Origin: Pseudomonas oryzihabitans
Lineage (GTDB): Bacteria > Pseudomonadota > Gammaproteobacteria > Pseudomonadales > Pseudomonadaceae
DNA: 64,000 bases
NCBI RefSeq assembly: GCF_007665395.1
Contig: NZ_VDND01000002.1
Span: forward strand, 682,001 to 746,000
Direction: 5' to 3'
A model generated the notes under the pieces. The model saw only the letters and a list, made by a program, of their open reading frames with translations. It was not told the origin of the DNA and did no database searches. Position numbers and translations under genes: made by a program. Each line of letters begins with the position of its first letter. Position 1 is the first letter of the stretch. This document shows, in pieces, positions 10,987-21,010 of the stretch.

Positions 10987-12081
10987 ATGACCGCTCCGAC
11001 TCGCGAGGCCATCGAGGCCGCGCTGCGCCAGTACCAAGATCCCTATCTCGAACAGGACCTGCTCAGTGCCGGCGCCCTGCGCGACCTCGCCCTGGATGGC
11101 GGTCGCGTGCGCGCCCGCTTCGAGCTGGGCTATGCCGCCGGACTGTTCAAGGGCGGCCTGGCCCAGGTGCTCAAGACCGCGCTGGAGAACGTCCCCGGGG
11201 TCGAGACCGCCGAGATCCAGATCGATTGCATAATCGCGCCCCACGCCGCCCAGCCGCAGCTGGACGCCATGGGCAACGTCAAGAACATCATCGCCGTGGC
11301 TTCGGGCAAGGGCGGCGTGGGCAAGTCCACCACCGCCGCCAACCTGGCGCTGGCACTGGCCCGCGAAGGCGCCCGGGTCGGGGTGCTGGACGCCGACATC
11401 TATGGCCCCAGCCAGGGCATCATGTTCGGCTTCGCCGAGGGCACCCGTCCCGAGGTGCGCGACGAGAAGTGGTTCATCCCGCTGCAGGCCCATGGCGTCG
11501 AGGTCATGTCCATGGCCTTCCTGACCAACGACAAGACCCCGGTCGCCTGGCGCGGCCCGATGGTGTCCGGTGCCCTGATCCAGCTGATCACGCAAACCGC
11601 CTGGAATGACCTCGACTACCTGATGATCGACATGCCCCCCGGCACCGGCGACATCCAGCTGACCCTGGCGCAGAAGGTGCCGGTGGCCGGCGCGGTGGTG
11701 GTCACCACGCCCCAGGACCTGGCCCTGCTGGACGCCAAGAAGGGCGTGGAGATGTTCCAGAAGGTCAACATCCCGGTGCTCGGGGTGGTGGAGAACATGG
11801 CGGTGCACATCTGCTCCAACTGCGGCCACGCCGAGCACCTGTTTGGCGAAGGCGGCGGCAGCAAGCTGGCCGAGCAGTACGGCGTCGACCTGCTGGCCTC
11901 GCTGCCGCTGGCCATGGCCATCCGCGAGCAGGCCGATGCCGGGCGACCCACCGCCATCGCCGATCCCGACAGCCAGATCGCGCTGATCTACCAGGAACTG
12001 GCGCGCAAGGTCGGGGCGCGCATCGCCCTGAGCGGTCAGGCGGGTGGCGGGATGCCCACCATCACCGTCAGCGACGACTGA
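10987..12081 (+). CDS. apbC: Iron-sulfur cluster carrier protein Mrp/ApbC
   Basis: P-loop NTPase that carries [4Fe-4S] clusters to apo-proteins. The 364 residues have an N-terminal MIP18-like (DUF59) domain (about 1-90), a deviant Walker A GKGGVGKST (107-115), a Walker B region (YLMIDMPPGTGD) and the cluster-binding pair Cys276-x2-Cys279 (CSNCGH). The order metG-mrp-dcd matches P. aeruginosa as I recall it. The ATG follows GGGAGTCTGC. Confidence 0.96.
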   Translation: MTAPTREAIEAALRQYQDPYLEQDLLSAGALRDLALDGGRVRARFELGYAAGLFKGGLAQVLKTALENVPGVETAEIQIDCIIAPHAAQPQLDAMGNVKNIIAVASGKGGVGKSTTAANLALALAREGARVGVLDADIYGPSQGIMFGFAEGTRPEVRDEKWFIPLQAHGVEVMSMAFLTNDKTPVAWRGPMVSGALIQLITQTAWNDLDYLMIDMPPGTGDIQLTLAQKVPVAGAVVVTTPQDLALLDAKKGVEMFQKVNIPVLGVVENMAVHICSNCGHAEHLFGEGGGSKLAEQYGVDLLASLPLAMAIREQADAGRPTAIADPDSQIALIYQELARKVGARIALSGQAGGGMPTITVSDD

Positions 12082-12162
12082 TTTCGTCCGTTCGCCTTTG
12101 AGACCGCGCCGCTATCCTCTAGAATGCGCGGTCATTTTTTTCGCCCCGGAGCCAGACCCGCC

Positions 12163-12729
12163 ATGAGCATCAAATCGGACAAGTGGATTCGCCGCATGGC
12201 CCAGGAGCACGGCATGATCGAGCCCTTCGTCGAGCGCCAGATGCGCGGCGCGGACGACAGCCGGGTGATCTCCTACGGGGTGTCCAGCTACGGCTACGAC
12301 GTGCGCTGCGCCAACGAATTCAAGGTGTTCACCAACATCCATTCGGCGGTGGTGGACCCGAAGAACTTCGACGACAAGAGCTTCGTCGACGTGGTCAGCG
12401 ACGTCTGCATCATCCCGCCGAACTCCTTCGCCCTGGCGCGCACCGTGGAATACTTCCGCATCCCGCGCGACGTCCTGACCATCTGCCTGGGCAAGAGCAC
12501 CTACGCCCGCTGCGGCATCATCGTCAACGTCACCCCGCTGGAACCCGAGTGGGAAGGCCACGTGACCCTGGAGTTCTCCAACACCACCACCCTGCCGGCG
12601 AAGATCTACGCCAACGAGGGCGTGGCCCATATGCTGTTCCTGCAGTCCGACGAGGCCTGCGAGGTCTCCTACAAGGATCGCGGTGGCAAGTACCAGGGCC
12701 AGCGTGGCGTGACCCTGCCACGCGCCTGA
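12163..12729 (+). CDS. dcd: dCTP deaminase
   Basis: Trimeric enzyme that deaminates dCTP to dUTP for thymidylate synthesis. 188 residues, the normal length, with the family signatures [29 protein letters not shown] and [19 protein letters not shown]; the Glu in the last is the catalytic residue. A TAGAAT -10-like box lies about 45 bp upstream of the ATG, so it probably has its own promoter even though mrp is close. Confidence 0.97.
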   Translation: MSIKSDKWIRRMAQEHGMIEPFVERQMRGADDSRVISYGVSSYGYDVRCANEFKVFTNIHSAVVDPKNFDDKSFVDVVSDVCIIPPNSFALARTVEYFRIPRDVLTICLGKSTYARCGIIVNVTPLEPEWEGHVTLEFSNTTTLPAKIYANEGVAHMLFLQSDEACEVSYKDRGGKYQGQRGVTLPRA

Positions 12730-12745
12730 CCCGCCGGAGTCGAGC

Positions 12746-12777
12746 GAAGCCGCCTGCTGGGCGGCTTCGTTGTTTTT
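12746..12777 (+). terminator. Terminator after dcd
   Basis: Stem GAAGCCGCC / GGCGGCTTC with loop TGCTG, followed by GTTGTTTTTC. Confidence 0.85.
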
Positions 12778-12846
12778 CGACCTCAAGACCTGGCGTGCGC
12801 GGCCGATAGCCTGTCACCTGACTTATCTTTTTGGAGTGGATTTTCC

Positions 12847-13776
12847 ATGGCCGGCATTCTCGACACCGTCGATCAACGCACCCAGCTGGTTGGCGAGAAT
12901 CGCCTGGAAATTCTCATGTTCCAGCTGTCCAGCCGGCAGATGTTCGCCATCAACGTGTTCAAGGTGCAGGAAGTCCTCAAGCTGCCGCGGCTGACCCAGA
13001 TGCCGAAGCGGCACCCGATGGTCTGTGGCGTCGTCCACCTGCGTGGCCAGACCCTGCCGGTGATCGACTTGGCCGCCGCCATCGGCATGCGGCCCATCAC
13101 CCCCAACGAAAACAGCACCATCATCGTCACCGAGTACAACCGCTCGGTGCAGGCGTTTCTGGTCGGCAGCGTGGACCGCATCATCAACCTCAACTGGGAC
13201 AGCATCCAGGCCCCGCCGGGCGGCGCCGGACGCCAGCACTACCTGACCGCCATCACCCGCATCGACGACAAGCTGGTGGAGGTGATCGACGTGGAGAAGG
13301 TGCTGGCGGAGATCGCGCCCTACAACGTCAAGGTGTCCCAGGAGCGCCTGGCCGATCCGTTGCTGGCCAAGGCCCGCGGCCGCGAGGTGCTGCTGGTGGA
13401 CGACTCCAGCACCGCCATCGGCCAGCTGCGTGACACCCTGGTGCAGCTGGACCTGAAATTCCACGTCGCCACCGACGGCCTGCAGGCCCTGCGCAAGCTC
13501 AAGGCCTGGGCCGACGAGGGCTTGGTGCTGACCGACAAGTTGCTGATGGTGCTGACCGATGCCGAGATGCCGGAAATGGACGGCTACCGGCTGACCACCG
13601 AGATCCGCCAGGATCCGCGCCTTGCCGACCTTTATGTAGTGCTGCACACCTCGCTGTCGGGCAGTTTCAACGAGGCCATGGTGAAGAAGGTGGGCTGCAA
13701 CGCCTTCCTCTCCAAGTTCCAGCCGGACCTGCTGGTCGAGGAAGTCCGCCGGCGCCTGGCGCTGACCGAGGCCTGA
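12847..13776 (+). CDS. cheV: CheV-type chemotaxis adaptor
   Basis: Hybrid coupling protein linking chemoreceptors to CheA. The 309 residues divide into an N-terminal CheW domain (about 10-165, with VCGVVHLRGQTLPVIDL) and a C-terminal response-regulator receiver domain (about 178-305). The receiver has acidic residues in LLVDDSS, the phospho-acceptor Asp238 in LTDAEMPEMDGY, a switch Ser/Thr (HTSLSG) and a Lys in FLSKF. The single-gene locus has its own ribosome site (TTTTGGAGTGG). CheV in other pseudomonads often sits near flagellar genes; here it stands alone after dcd. Confidence 0.92.
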   Translation: MAGILDTVDQRTQLVGENRLEILMFQLSSRQMFAINVFKVQEVLKLPRLTQMPKRHPMVCGVVHLRGQTLPVIDLAAAIGMRPITPNENSTIIVTEYNRSVQAFLVGSVDRIINLNWDSIQAPPGGAGRQHYLTAITRIDDKLVEVIDVEKVLAEIAPYNVKVSQERLADPLLAKARGREVLLVDDSSTAIGQLRDTLVQLDLKFHVATDGLQALRKLKAWADEGLVLTDKLLMVLTDAEMPEMDGYRLTTEIRQDPRLADLYVVLHTSLSGSFNEAMVKKVGCNAFLSKFQPDLLVEEVRRRLALTEA

Positions 13777-13849
13777 TTCCCCGCGGTTTCGCTGGCCTGG
13801 CGCCTCCCTTACACTGGCGGCCTTCGTTCGCCGCCAGGAAGCCGCGCCC

Positions 13850-14653
13850 ATGTCGCACCTCAGTGCCCTCTATCGTTATCCGGTCAAGTCGACGGCCGTG
13901 GAATCCCTGCCGCGGGCCGAGGTGGATGCCCTGGGCCTGGTGGGGGATCGCCGCTGGATGGTGGTGGATGCCGACACCGGTCGCTTCCTGACCCTGCGTC
14001 AGCTGGCGAAGATGAATCACATCGAGGCCCGCTGGCTAAGCGAGGAGCGACTGCGCCTGAGCGCGCCGGGTCACACCCCCATCGAGGTAGCGGTGCCGGA
14101 TGCCGCCAGCGAACGCCTGGGCGTGACCATCTGGCGCGACACTCTGCAGGCGCCCGTCGCCGCAGCGGCCGATGCCTGGCTCAGTGACTTCCTCGGGCGC
14201 CGCTGCCGGCTGGTACACATCGCCGAAAGCCATGCCCGGCAGATCAATACCGACTTCGCCGAGCCCGGGCAGAAGGTGCATTTCGCCGACGGCTTCCCGC
14301 TGCTGCTGACCAGCGAGGCCTCCCTGGCCGATCTAGTGGCGCGGGTGGGCAAGCCGCTGGAGATGCTGCGCTTTCGGCCCAACCTGGTGGTCGAGGGGAC
14401 GCCGGCCTATGCCGAGGATGGCTGGAAGCGCATGCGTATCGGCACGGTGGACTTCGCCGTGGCCTGTCCCTGTGCCCGCTGCATCGTCACCACCCAGGAT
14501 CCGCTGACCGGCGAGAAGGATCCCGATCGACAACCCCTCACCGCCCTGCGCGAATACCGCTTCGACGACAATCGCATGCTGTTCGGCATGAACGTCATCC
14601 CGCTGGGGCGTGGCGTCATCGAAGCCGGCATGCCACTGGAGGTGCTGGAATGA
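13850..14653 (+). CDS. MOSC-domain protein (YcbX/mARC-like)
   Basis: 267 residues. An N-terminal MOSC beta-barrel (ALYRYPVKSTAVESLPRAEVDALGLVGDRRWMVVD) is followed by the MOSC domain with the conserved cysteine segment CPCARCIVTTQDPLTGEKDP. Relatives bind the molybdenum cofactor and reduce N-hydroxylated compounds. E. coli YcbX has an extra C-terminal [2Fe-2S] domain that is missing here, so an external electron donor would be needed. It overlaps the following ldcA by 4 bp (ATGA), indicating coupling. Confidence 0.85.
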   Translation: MSHLSALYRYPVKSTAVESLPRAEVDALGLVGDRRWMVVDADTGRFLTLRQLAKMNHIEARWLSEERLRLSAPGHTPIEVAVPDAASERLGVTIWRDTLQAPVAAAADAWLSDFLGRRCRLVHIAESHARQINTDFAEPGQKVHFADGFPLLLTSEASLADLVARVGKPLEMLRFRPNLVVEGTPAYAEDGWKRMRIGTVDFAVACPCARCIVTTQDPLTGEKDPDRQPLTALREYRFDDNRMLFGMNVIPLGRGVIEAGMPLEVLE

Positions 14654-15540
14654 ACGCGCTGCGACGGGTAGCGCTGGTCAGCCCGGCGGGTGCGGTCAAG
14701 GCGGAGCTGGTCACGGCGGCAATGGAGCGGCTGCAGGCCGCCGGAATCGAGCCGGTGCTGGGCGAGCAGGCGCTCAAGCGGCATCGTTATCTGGCCGGCA
14801 CCGCCGAGGAGCGCGCCGCGGATCTGCACTGGGCCTTCAGCCAGGCGGACGTGGATGCGGTCTGGTGCCTGCGGGGCGGCTACGGTTCCGCCCAGCTGTT
14901 GCCCTGGCTGGACTGGTCGCGACTGTCCAGCAGCAAGGGTCGGCCGCTGATCGGCTATTCCGACCTCACCGTCCTGCTGGAGGCCTTCCACCGGCGCGGC
15001 CTGACCGCCATCCATGGCCCCGGCGCCCTGGACTGGGGACGCCAGGACGAGGATCCCGCGACCCAGGCCGCCCGCACCCGCTCACTTGAGTCGGTGCGGG
15101 AGCTCTGCGCCGGCGCGCGTCCGGCCTGGCAGCTGGAGCGCCTGGCCGGTCCGGCCCAGGTACCGGCCGGCGAGCTGATCGGCGGCAACCTGACCACCCT
15201 GGCCAGCGTGGTCGGCACCGCCGCGGCGCTGCGCCCCCACGACGGCGCCATCCTCATGCTGGAAGACGTCGGCGAGCCCTACTACCGCCTGGAGCGCAGT
15301 CTCTGCCAGTTGCTCGGCAACCTCACCGAGCACCGCATCGGCGCCGTCTGCCTCGGCACCTTCACCGACTGCCCGCAGCGCAACGTCGAGCAGTCGCTGG
15401 AAGAGATCTTCGCCGAATGGCTGACGCCGCGTGGCATCGCCCTCTATCGCGGCCTGCCCAGTGGCCATGGCCCGCAGAATGAGGCCTGGCCCTATGGCGC
15501 CCGGGTCCGGCTGGAGGCCGAGCGCCTGCAGGTGCTCTAG
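14650..15540 (+). CDS. ldcA: Muramoyltetrapeptide LD-carboxypeptidase
   Basis: S66-family serine peptidase that removes the terminal D-Ala from murein tetrapeptides during cytoplasmic recycling. 296 residues; the nucleophile Ser is in GYSDLT, preceded by the WCLRGGYGSAQLLPWLDW segment. The catalytic Glu and His lie in MLEDVGEPYYRLER and LPSGHGPQNEAWPYG. No signal peptide, as expected. It overlaps the upstream MOSC gene (ATGA) and its stop overlaps the convergent pyruvate-kinase-like stop (CTAG, 15537-15540). Confidence 0.93.
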   Translation: MNALRRVALVSPAGAVKAELVTAAMERLQAAGIEPVLGEQALKRHRYLAGTAEERAADLHWAFSQADVDAVWCLRGGYGSAQLLPWLDWSRLSSSKGRPLIGYSDLTVLLEAFHRRGLTAIHGPGALDWGRQDEDPATQAARTRSLESVRELCAGARPAWQLERLAGPAQVPAGELIGGNLTTLASVVGTAAALRPHDGAILMLEDVGEPYYRLERSLCQLLGNLTEHRIGAVCLGTFTDCPQRNVEQSLEEIFAEWLTPRGIALYRGLPSGHGPQNEAWPYGARVRLEAERLQVL

Positions 15541-17429
15541 CGGCGAGCCTCGCCCGGGTCGGACGGCTCCGGCCAGGGCGAGGCCAGTTCCAGCTTGCGC
15601 AGCAGCTGGCGCTTCTTGCTGTGATAAGCCTGCATCCGCACCAGCAGTTCATCCAGGGTGGCCACCGCCTTGAGGATGTGCGGCCCCTTGTTCAGCATCA
15701 CGCACTCGGCGCGGACGCCGGTGGCCGCATCGGTGATCTCGGCGCGCGAGGGTGAACCCTTCTTGGCCAGGTTCTCCAGTACCTGGGTCGCCCAGATCAC
15801 CGGCACATGGGCCGCCTCGCACAGGCAGAGGATGTCTTCCTGCAGCGCCGCCAGGCGTTCGAAGCCGCCTTCCACCGCCAGGTCGCCACGGGCGATCATG
15901 ACGCCGAAACCGCCGCGCTGCATGCCCGCCAGCAGGAGCGCGGGAAGGTTGTCGCAGCCCCGGCGGGTTTCTATCTTCAGCACCACGCCCAGGTGGTCCG
16001 CCTGCAGCCGGGCCAGCTCAGCGAGCAGCGCCTGGACATCGGCGGCGCTGTTCACGAAGGACATCTCGATGCCATCGGCATGCTGGGCGGCGAAGGCCAG
16101 GGCCGCCAGGTCCTGCTCGCCCAAGGCGTCGAGCCGCAGGGTGCTCCGGGGCAGGTTGATGCCCTTGTCGCCCTTGAGCTTGGCGCCGCCGGGTGCGTGG
16201 GTGATGCGGACGAGCAATTCGTCCTGGTCGGCGTGCTCCACCACGCCGCCGATCTTGCCATCGTCGAACCAGAGGGGCTCGCCGCTCCGCACGTCGGCGA
16301 AGACCTGGGGCAGGGTGCAGCCGAGGGTGGCCGGGGTCAGCAGGCGACCGCTGCGGTCGTGGCTGGCGGGGCGCCCGGGAGACTGGTCGGCGGTCAGGGT
16401 AAGCAGCGCTCCTTCCGCCAGGCGCAGGGCGCCGGGTTGTGCGGGGAAGTCGCCGAGTCGGCTGTGCCGGCGACGCCCGTCGCGCTCGACGGTCAGGCGC
16501 AGGCCAGGCGCGAAATAGGTGGTCTTGTGCAGTTCCACCCAGCAGCCCTTGCCGGTCACCTCGACGACCTTCAGCCGCCGCCGGGCCTGGCGCGTATCCT
16601 CCATTTGGATAAGTTCGCCCTGGCGGAGGTCGCCGAGCCAGCGCTCGCCCACCTGGAGGGTCGCGCTCGCCGCTGAGGGTGCCGGCCGGGGTCGGCGCCT
16701 ACCGGTCAGCCAGACCCGCGCCGGCTGGCGCACCCGGCCGTTGGCGTCCCGTCCGGGTTTCACCTTGCACACGGCTTCGCCCGGGGCGATGGGGCCGGTG
16801 CGCAACTTGGGCCCGGGCAGGTCCATGAAGACCTTGCAGGGCTGGCCGACCTCCTCGCTGGCGCGGCGCACATGTTCGATCATCCGCGCCCAGATGGCCG
16901 GCTCGTCGTGGGCGCAGTTGATCCGCGCGCAATCCATGCGTGACGCCAGCAGGTCACGTACCAGCGAGTACTGCTCCGCTGCCTCGCGGGGCAGGGTCAC
17001 CATGATGCGTACCTCCCGCTCGCGCGGCGGGGCGCCGAACAGCGCCTGGGCATGGCGGGCCAGCGGGTTGGTGGCCTTGGCCGGCTTCTACGGCGACGGC
17101 GACGGCGACGGCGTACGACCCAGCAGCCGCTCCAGGGTGCCGAGAAGAGTCGCCAGCGAGGGCAGCACCTCGGCCTCGGAGCGTCCCAGGGAAGAAAGGC
17201 CCAGTGCGGACAGCCGTCGTTGCAACCCGTGCCGGTTGTGCGCCCGCAAGGCCAGGTAGGCGAGCAGGTTGTGGGCGCTGGCGCGGTAGGCAGGATCGAG
17301 CGCCTGGCGTTCGAGGCGCGGATCAGCGGTGGCCCGTTCCAGGGCGCCATGCAGCTCGCGCACCTCGTCGAGCAGGCTGGTGAGGTCGGCAGTGGGGGAG
17401 TGGGCAGGCGAGGTCGAACGGGGCGGCAC
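15537..17429 (-). pseudogene. Pyruvate kinase-like gene interrupted by an in-frame amber codon
   Basis: From a GTG at 17429 (CGGAGAG upstream) the frame reads 113 codons, meets TAG at 17090-17088, then continues in the same frame to 15537. The 5' part has the helical N-terminal extension I remember from long Pseudomonas pyruvate-kinase-like proteins (SAHNLLAYLALRAHN...LGLSSLGRSEAEVLPSL). The 3' part is catalytic: INCAHDE, MDLPGPKLRTG, KGDKGINLP, LKIETRRG, MIARGDLAVE, VIWATQVLENL and AECVMLNKGPHI. The amber follows a GCCGTC hexanucleotide repeat. A shorter protein could start at the ATG at 17003 (488 residues), keeping all catalytic motifs, so loss of function is not certain. The allosteric C-terminal domain of PykA/PykF is absent. 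Confidence 0.75.
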
Positions 17430-17642
17430 GAAAGCTCTCCGGAAAGGCTGCCGGGCGAGACGCTCGCCCGGCATTCCTGTCTGGGACCCGCCGCCGCGGC
17501 AGAAGTGAAAAGCCAAGTGTTGCCAGACATTAGCGGCAGATGGCCAGTCTTGAGCGCGGATCGCCCGCGCTGGCCATAGGGCGTCGGCGAGGATGCTGCT
17601 ATGATTCGCCGCCTTGACGATCCTCGTTTTCAGGTACCCGCC

Positions 17643-18701
17643 ATGGCGCAGATTTCCGAACGTCTCCTGGTCCAGGCCCATCTGGCCGCCAAGCAGCCCA
17701 AGGCGCTCGGGCCGGACGAGATCGCGGCCTACAAGACCGCCATCGCCCGCGAGCTCAAGGCGCAGAACGCGGTGCTGCTGGCCCATTACTACACCGATCC
17801 GCTGATCCAGGCCCTGGCCGAGGAAACCGGCGGTTGCGTCGCCGATTCCCTGGAGATGGCCCGCTTCGGCAATCGCCATCCGGCGTCCACGGTGGTGGTG
17901 GCCGGGGTCAAGTTCATGGGCGAGACGGCGAAGATCCTCAATCCGGAAAAGCGGGTGCTGATGCCCACCCTGGAGGCTACGTGCTCCCTGGATCTGGGCT
18001 GTCCGATAGAGGAATTCTCCGCCTTCTGCGACCAGCACCCCGAACGCACCGTGGTGGTCTATGCCAACACCTCCGCCGCGGTGAAGGCGCGGGCGGACTG
18101 GGTCGTCACCTCCGGCTGCGCCCTGGACATCGTCGAACACCTGATGGACAACGACGAGACCATCCTCTGGGCACCCGACCGGCACCTGGGTCGCTACATC
18201 CAGCGCGAGACCGGGGCGGACATGCTGCTCTGGGAGGGCTCCTGCATCGTCCACGAGGAATTCAAGGCCAGCCAGCTGGAAGACCTCAAGCGGCTCTATC
18301 CGGAGGCGGCCATTCTGGTCCACCCGGAGTCGCCCGAGGCGGTGATCGAGCTGGCCGACCACGTCGGCTCCACCAGCCAGATGATCAAGGCCGCCCAGAC
18401 CCTGCCCAACCGGCAATTCATCGTCGCCACCGATCGCGGCATCTTCTACAAGATGCAGCAGGCCTGCCCGGACAAGGTCTTCATCGAGGCGCCCACCGCC
18501 GGCAACGGCGCCGCCTGTCGCAGTTGTGCCCACTGCCCGTGGATGGCGATGAATACCCTGGAGCGCACCCTCAACTGCCTGCTGGATGGCACCGGCGAGG
18601 TACTGGTCGATCCGGCGCTCATCCCCCGGGCGGTCAAGCCGCTCAAGCGGATGCTCGACTTCACCCAGGCGCTGCAGCTAAGGGTCAAGGGCAACGCCTG
18701 A
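17643..18701 (+). CDS. nadA: Quinolinate synthase A
   Basis: [4Fe-4S] enzyme that condenses iminoaspartate with dihydroxyacetone phosphate to quinolinate in de novo NAD synthesis. 352 residues with the three-fold pseudo-symmetric NadA layout: [60 protein letters not shown], and the C-terminal cysteine segment [16 protein letters not shown] chose the ATG at 17643 (MAQISERLL); an in-frame ATG at 17601 adds 14 residues that do not fit the family. Confidence 0.97.
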   Translation: MAQISERLLVQAHLAAKQPKALGPDEIAAYKTAIARELKAQNAVLLAHYYTDPLIQALAEETGGCVADSLEMARFGNRHPASTVVVAGVKFMGETAKILNPEKRVLMPTLEATCSLDLGCPIEEFSAFCDQHPERTVVVYANTSAAVKARADWVVTSGCALDIVEHLMDNDETILWAPDRHLGRYIQRETGADMLLWEGSCIVHEEFKASQLEDLKRLYPEAAILVHPESPEAVIELADHVGSTSQMIKAAQTLPNRQFIVATDRGIFYKMQQACPDKVFIEAPTAGNGAACRSCAHCPWMAMNTLERTLNCLLDGTGEVLVDPALIPRAVKPLKRMLDFTQALQLRVKGNA

Positions 18702-18717
18702 GCGCGCTGCCTGCCAC

Positions 18718-20157
18718 TCAGCGCAGGATCTCTTCGCTCAGCTTGCGCTGGGCGATCAGCTCCTGCTGGCGGGCATCGATCCGTGCGGCCAGTTGGTAGT
18801 TGCTGGCCGCGCGCTGCTTGGCGAAGCCCAGCTGCTGGATGGCCTGGTTGTAGTCGCCGGTGAGGGCGAAGTACTCGGCCCGCGCCTGGTGCACGCCGAC
18901 CAGATCACCCGCCTGGCCGCGGATGTCCGCCGCCTGGTTCCACAGGTCCGGATCGATCGGACGCGCCTTCAGCAGCTTGTCCAGCAGTTGGCTGGCGTCC
19001 TTGGACTTGTTGGTGCGATTGAGCAGATCCACCTGGGCAAGGCTAACCGCCAGGTCATCCGGGTAGAGCTCCACCAGGCGCTGCACCCGCTTCTGGGCGT
19101 CCGGCAGCCGATTGGCCGTGATATCCAGGTCGACCTGGGCCAGGTTGTAGCTGATGTCGTCCGGTGCCTTGCGCAGCAGGGGCGCCAGGGTGTCACGCGC
19201 CTCGTTGAGCTGGCCCTGGCGGGTCAGACCCATGGCCAGGCCGTAACGGACGGGGTCATTGTCCGGATTTTCCTGCAGCTGGGCCCGGTAGCGCTTCACC
19301 AGCAGGCCAGCCGTTTCCTCGAAATATATCTGGGTACGCACCTTAATCAGCTGGAAGCGCTTGCTGTCCTCGACGCCGCCCTTGGGAAAGCGCTCGGCGC
19401 GCGCCTGGGTATCGGCGATCCGGCTGTCGGTGACCGGGTGGGTCAGCAGGAATTCCGGCGGGGTGCGGTCATAGCGATACTGGCGGGCGAGGCGACCGAA
19501 CATTTCCGGCATGGCGCGCGGATCGTAGCCGGCGCGCTCCAGGTTGACGATGCCGACGCGGTCGGCCTCCTGCTCGTTGAGCCGGGAGAAGCGCAGCTGG
19601 CTCTGGATCGCCGCCGCCTGGGTCGAGGCGATGGCGGCGATCCCGGCATCGCCACCGCCCGCGGCGGCCGCCACGATGCCGGCGAGCAAGGCCGCCATCA
19701 GCGGCAGCTGCATGCGCTGCTGGTTCTCCACGTTGCGGGCGAAGTGCCGCTGGATCAGGTGCCCCAGCTCGTGGGCCATGACCGCTGCGTACTCGGCCTC
19801 GGTTTCCGACTTGAGGAACAGCCCGCCATTCACCCCGATGACGCCGCCAGGCGCGGCGAAGGCGTTGATCTCGGGGTCCTTGATCAGGATGAAGACCAAC
19901 CGGTGATCCTGCAGGTCGCTGGTCTCGGCGAGCTTGTAGACGGTCTGTTCGACGAACTGCTTGAGTTGCGGATCGTTGATGGTCGGCACCTGGCCGCGCA
20001 GCATGCTCAGCCAGGCGCGACCCATCTGAAACTCCTGCTCGGGCGAGACGATCGAAGAGCTGGCATCGCCCAGCGACGGCAGGTCGTTCGCCCCATGCGC
20101 CAGGAACGGCGTGGCGAACAGCGCCAGGGACAGCAGGGCGGGGCGCAGGACTTTCAT
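18718..20157 (-). CDS. bepA: Periplasmic M48 metalloprotease, BepA family
   Basis: Outer-membrane quality-control protease/chaperone that assists LptD and BAM assembly. 479 residues with a Sec signal peptide (MKVLRPALLSLALFATPFLAHGA). The zinc site is His129-Glu130-x2-His133 (AHELGH) plus Glu197 in NEQEADRVG, followed by a TPR-rich C-terminal half (about 270-460). The TusA-like gene next door is divergent, the arrangement recalled for PA1005-PA1006. Confidence 0.93.
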   Translation of the reverse strand: MKVLRPALLSLALFATPFLAHGANDLPSLGDASSSIVSPEQEFQMGRAWLSMLRGQVPTINDPQLKQFVEQTVYKLAETSDLQDHRLVFILIKDPEINAFAAPGGVIGVNGGLFLKSETEAEYAAVMAHELGHLIQRHFARNVENQQRMQLPLMAALLAGIVAAAAGGGDAGIAAIASTQAAAIQSQLRFSRLNEQEADRVGIVNLERAGYDPRAMPEMFGRLARQYRYDRTPPEFLLTHPVTDSRIADTQARAERFPKGGVEDSKRFQLIKVRTQIYFEETAGLLVKRYRAQLQENPDNDPVRYGLAMGLTRQGQLNEARDTLAPLLRKAPDDISYNLAQVDLDITANRLPDAQKRVQRLVELYPDDLAVSLAQVDLLNRTNKSKDASQLLDKLLKARPIDPDLWNQAADIRGQAGDLVGVHQARAEYFALTGDYNQAIQQLGFAKQRAASNYQLAARIDARQQELIAQRKLSEEILR

Positions 20158-20253
20158 GAAATGACTCTTGGCCGCAAAGCCGTTACTTTAGCGGCCCCTC
20201 GTCCGAGTGCCTAGCGAGCGCGGGCACTGTCGTATCCCGTACCGGAGAATCCC

Positions 20254-20508
20254 ATGGCCGATCTGAGCCAACCCTACACCGGCGCCGTCACCGCCCATCT
20301 CGATGCCAGCGGCCTGAGCTGCCCCATGCCGCTGCTCAAGGCCAAGCTCGAACTCAACCGGCTCGCGGCGGGCGAGGTGCTCGCCGTGGTGGCCACCGAC
20401 GCCGGCTCCCAGCGGGACTTCCGCACCTTCGCCAAGCTGTCGGGCCATGCCCTGGTCGGCGAGGAAGTGGCCGGGGAAACCTTCCGCTACTGGCTGCGCA
20501 AGGCCTGA
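20254..20508 (+). CDS. TusA-family sulfur-carrier protein (PA1006-like)
   Basis: 84-residue SirA/TusA fold with the conserved cysteine Cys23 in the LSCPMPLLKAKLEL motif that carries a persulfide. The P. aeruginosa counterpart PA1006, next to bepA, is linked to molybdenum cofactor maturation and nitrate respiration. The same role here is by analogy only. It ends one base before the convergent bcp gene. Confidence 0.9.
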   Translation: MADLSQPYTGAVTAHLDASGLSCPMPLLKAKLELNRLAAGEVLAVVATDAGSQRDFRTFAKLSGHALVGEEVAGETFRYWLRKA

Positions 20509-20982
20509 TCAGGCCCCGTTCAGCGCCTGGGCGGCGGCCAGCACCTCGGCCGCATGACCAGGGACCTTCACGCCGCGCCAGACCTGGCGTACCACGCCTT
20601 CGCGATCGATGAGGAAGGTGCTGCGATCCACGCCGATGTACTCCTTGCCATAGAGCTTCTTCGGCTGCAGCACCTCGAACAGGTTGCACAGCGTCTCGTC
20701 CTTGTCGCTGATCAGCTCGAAGGGAAAGCCCTGCTTGGCACGGAAGTTCTCGTGGGTGCGTAGGCTGTCGCGGGAGATGCCCAGGATCTCGGTGTCGGCC
20801 GCCTGGAATTGCTCGTGCAGGTCGCGAAAGCCCTGGCCCTGGGTGGTGCAGCCGGAGGTGTTGTCCTTCGGATAGAAGTACAGCACCACCTGGCGGCCGC
20901 GCAGGCTGTCCGGCGAGACCTCGAGGCCGCTGGTGGCCTGGGCCTGGAAGGTCGGAAGCGGTTGGTCGAGGGTCACGCTCAT
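20509..20982 (-). CDS. bcp: Thioredoxin-dependent peroxiredoxin, BCP/PrxQ family
   Basis: 157 residues. The peroxidatic Cys45 lies in YFYPKDNTSGCTTQGQGF. Most BCPs read TPGCT, so the Pro-to-Ser change in the active-site loop is mildly unusual. No Cys sits at the position five residues downstream used by some members; the only other cysteine, in TLCNLFEV, could serve as a resolving or structural residue, otherwise this is a 1-Cys type. It lies directly downstream of gcvR and is probably cotranscribed with it. Confidence 0.93.
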   Translation of the reverse strand: MSVTLDQPLPTFQAQATSGLEVSPDSLRGRQVVLYFYPKDNTSGCTTQGQGFRDLHEQFQAADTEILGISRDSLRTHENFRAKQGFPFELISDKDETLCNLFEVLQPKKLYGKEYIGVDRSTFLIDREGVVRQVWRGVKVPGHAAEVLAAAQALNGA

Positions 20983-21010
20983 GGACAGCTCCTCCAGTGG
21001 TGTCTTTGGC

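Noticed and set aside
17430..18533. Extension of the pyruvate-kinase-like frame antisense to nadA
   Set aside because: The supported GTG with a ribosome site is at 17429; upstream sequence is nadA antisense.
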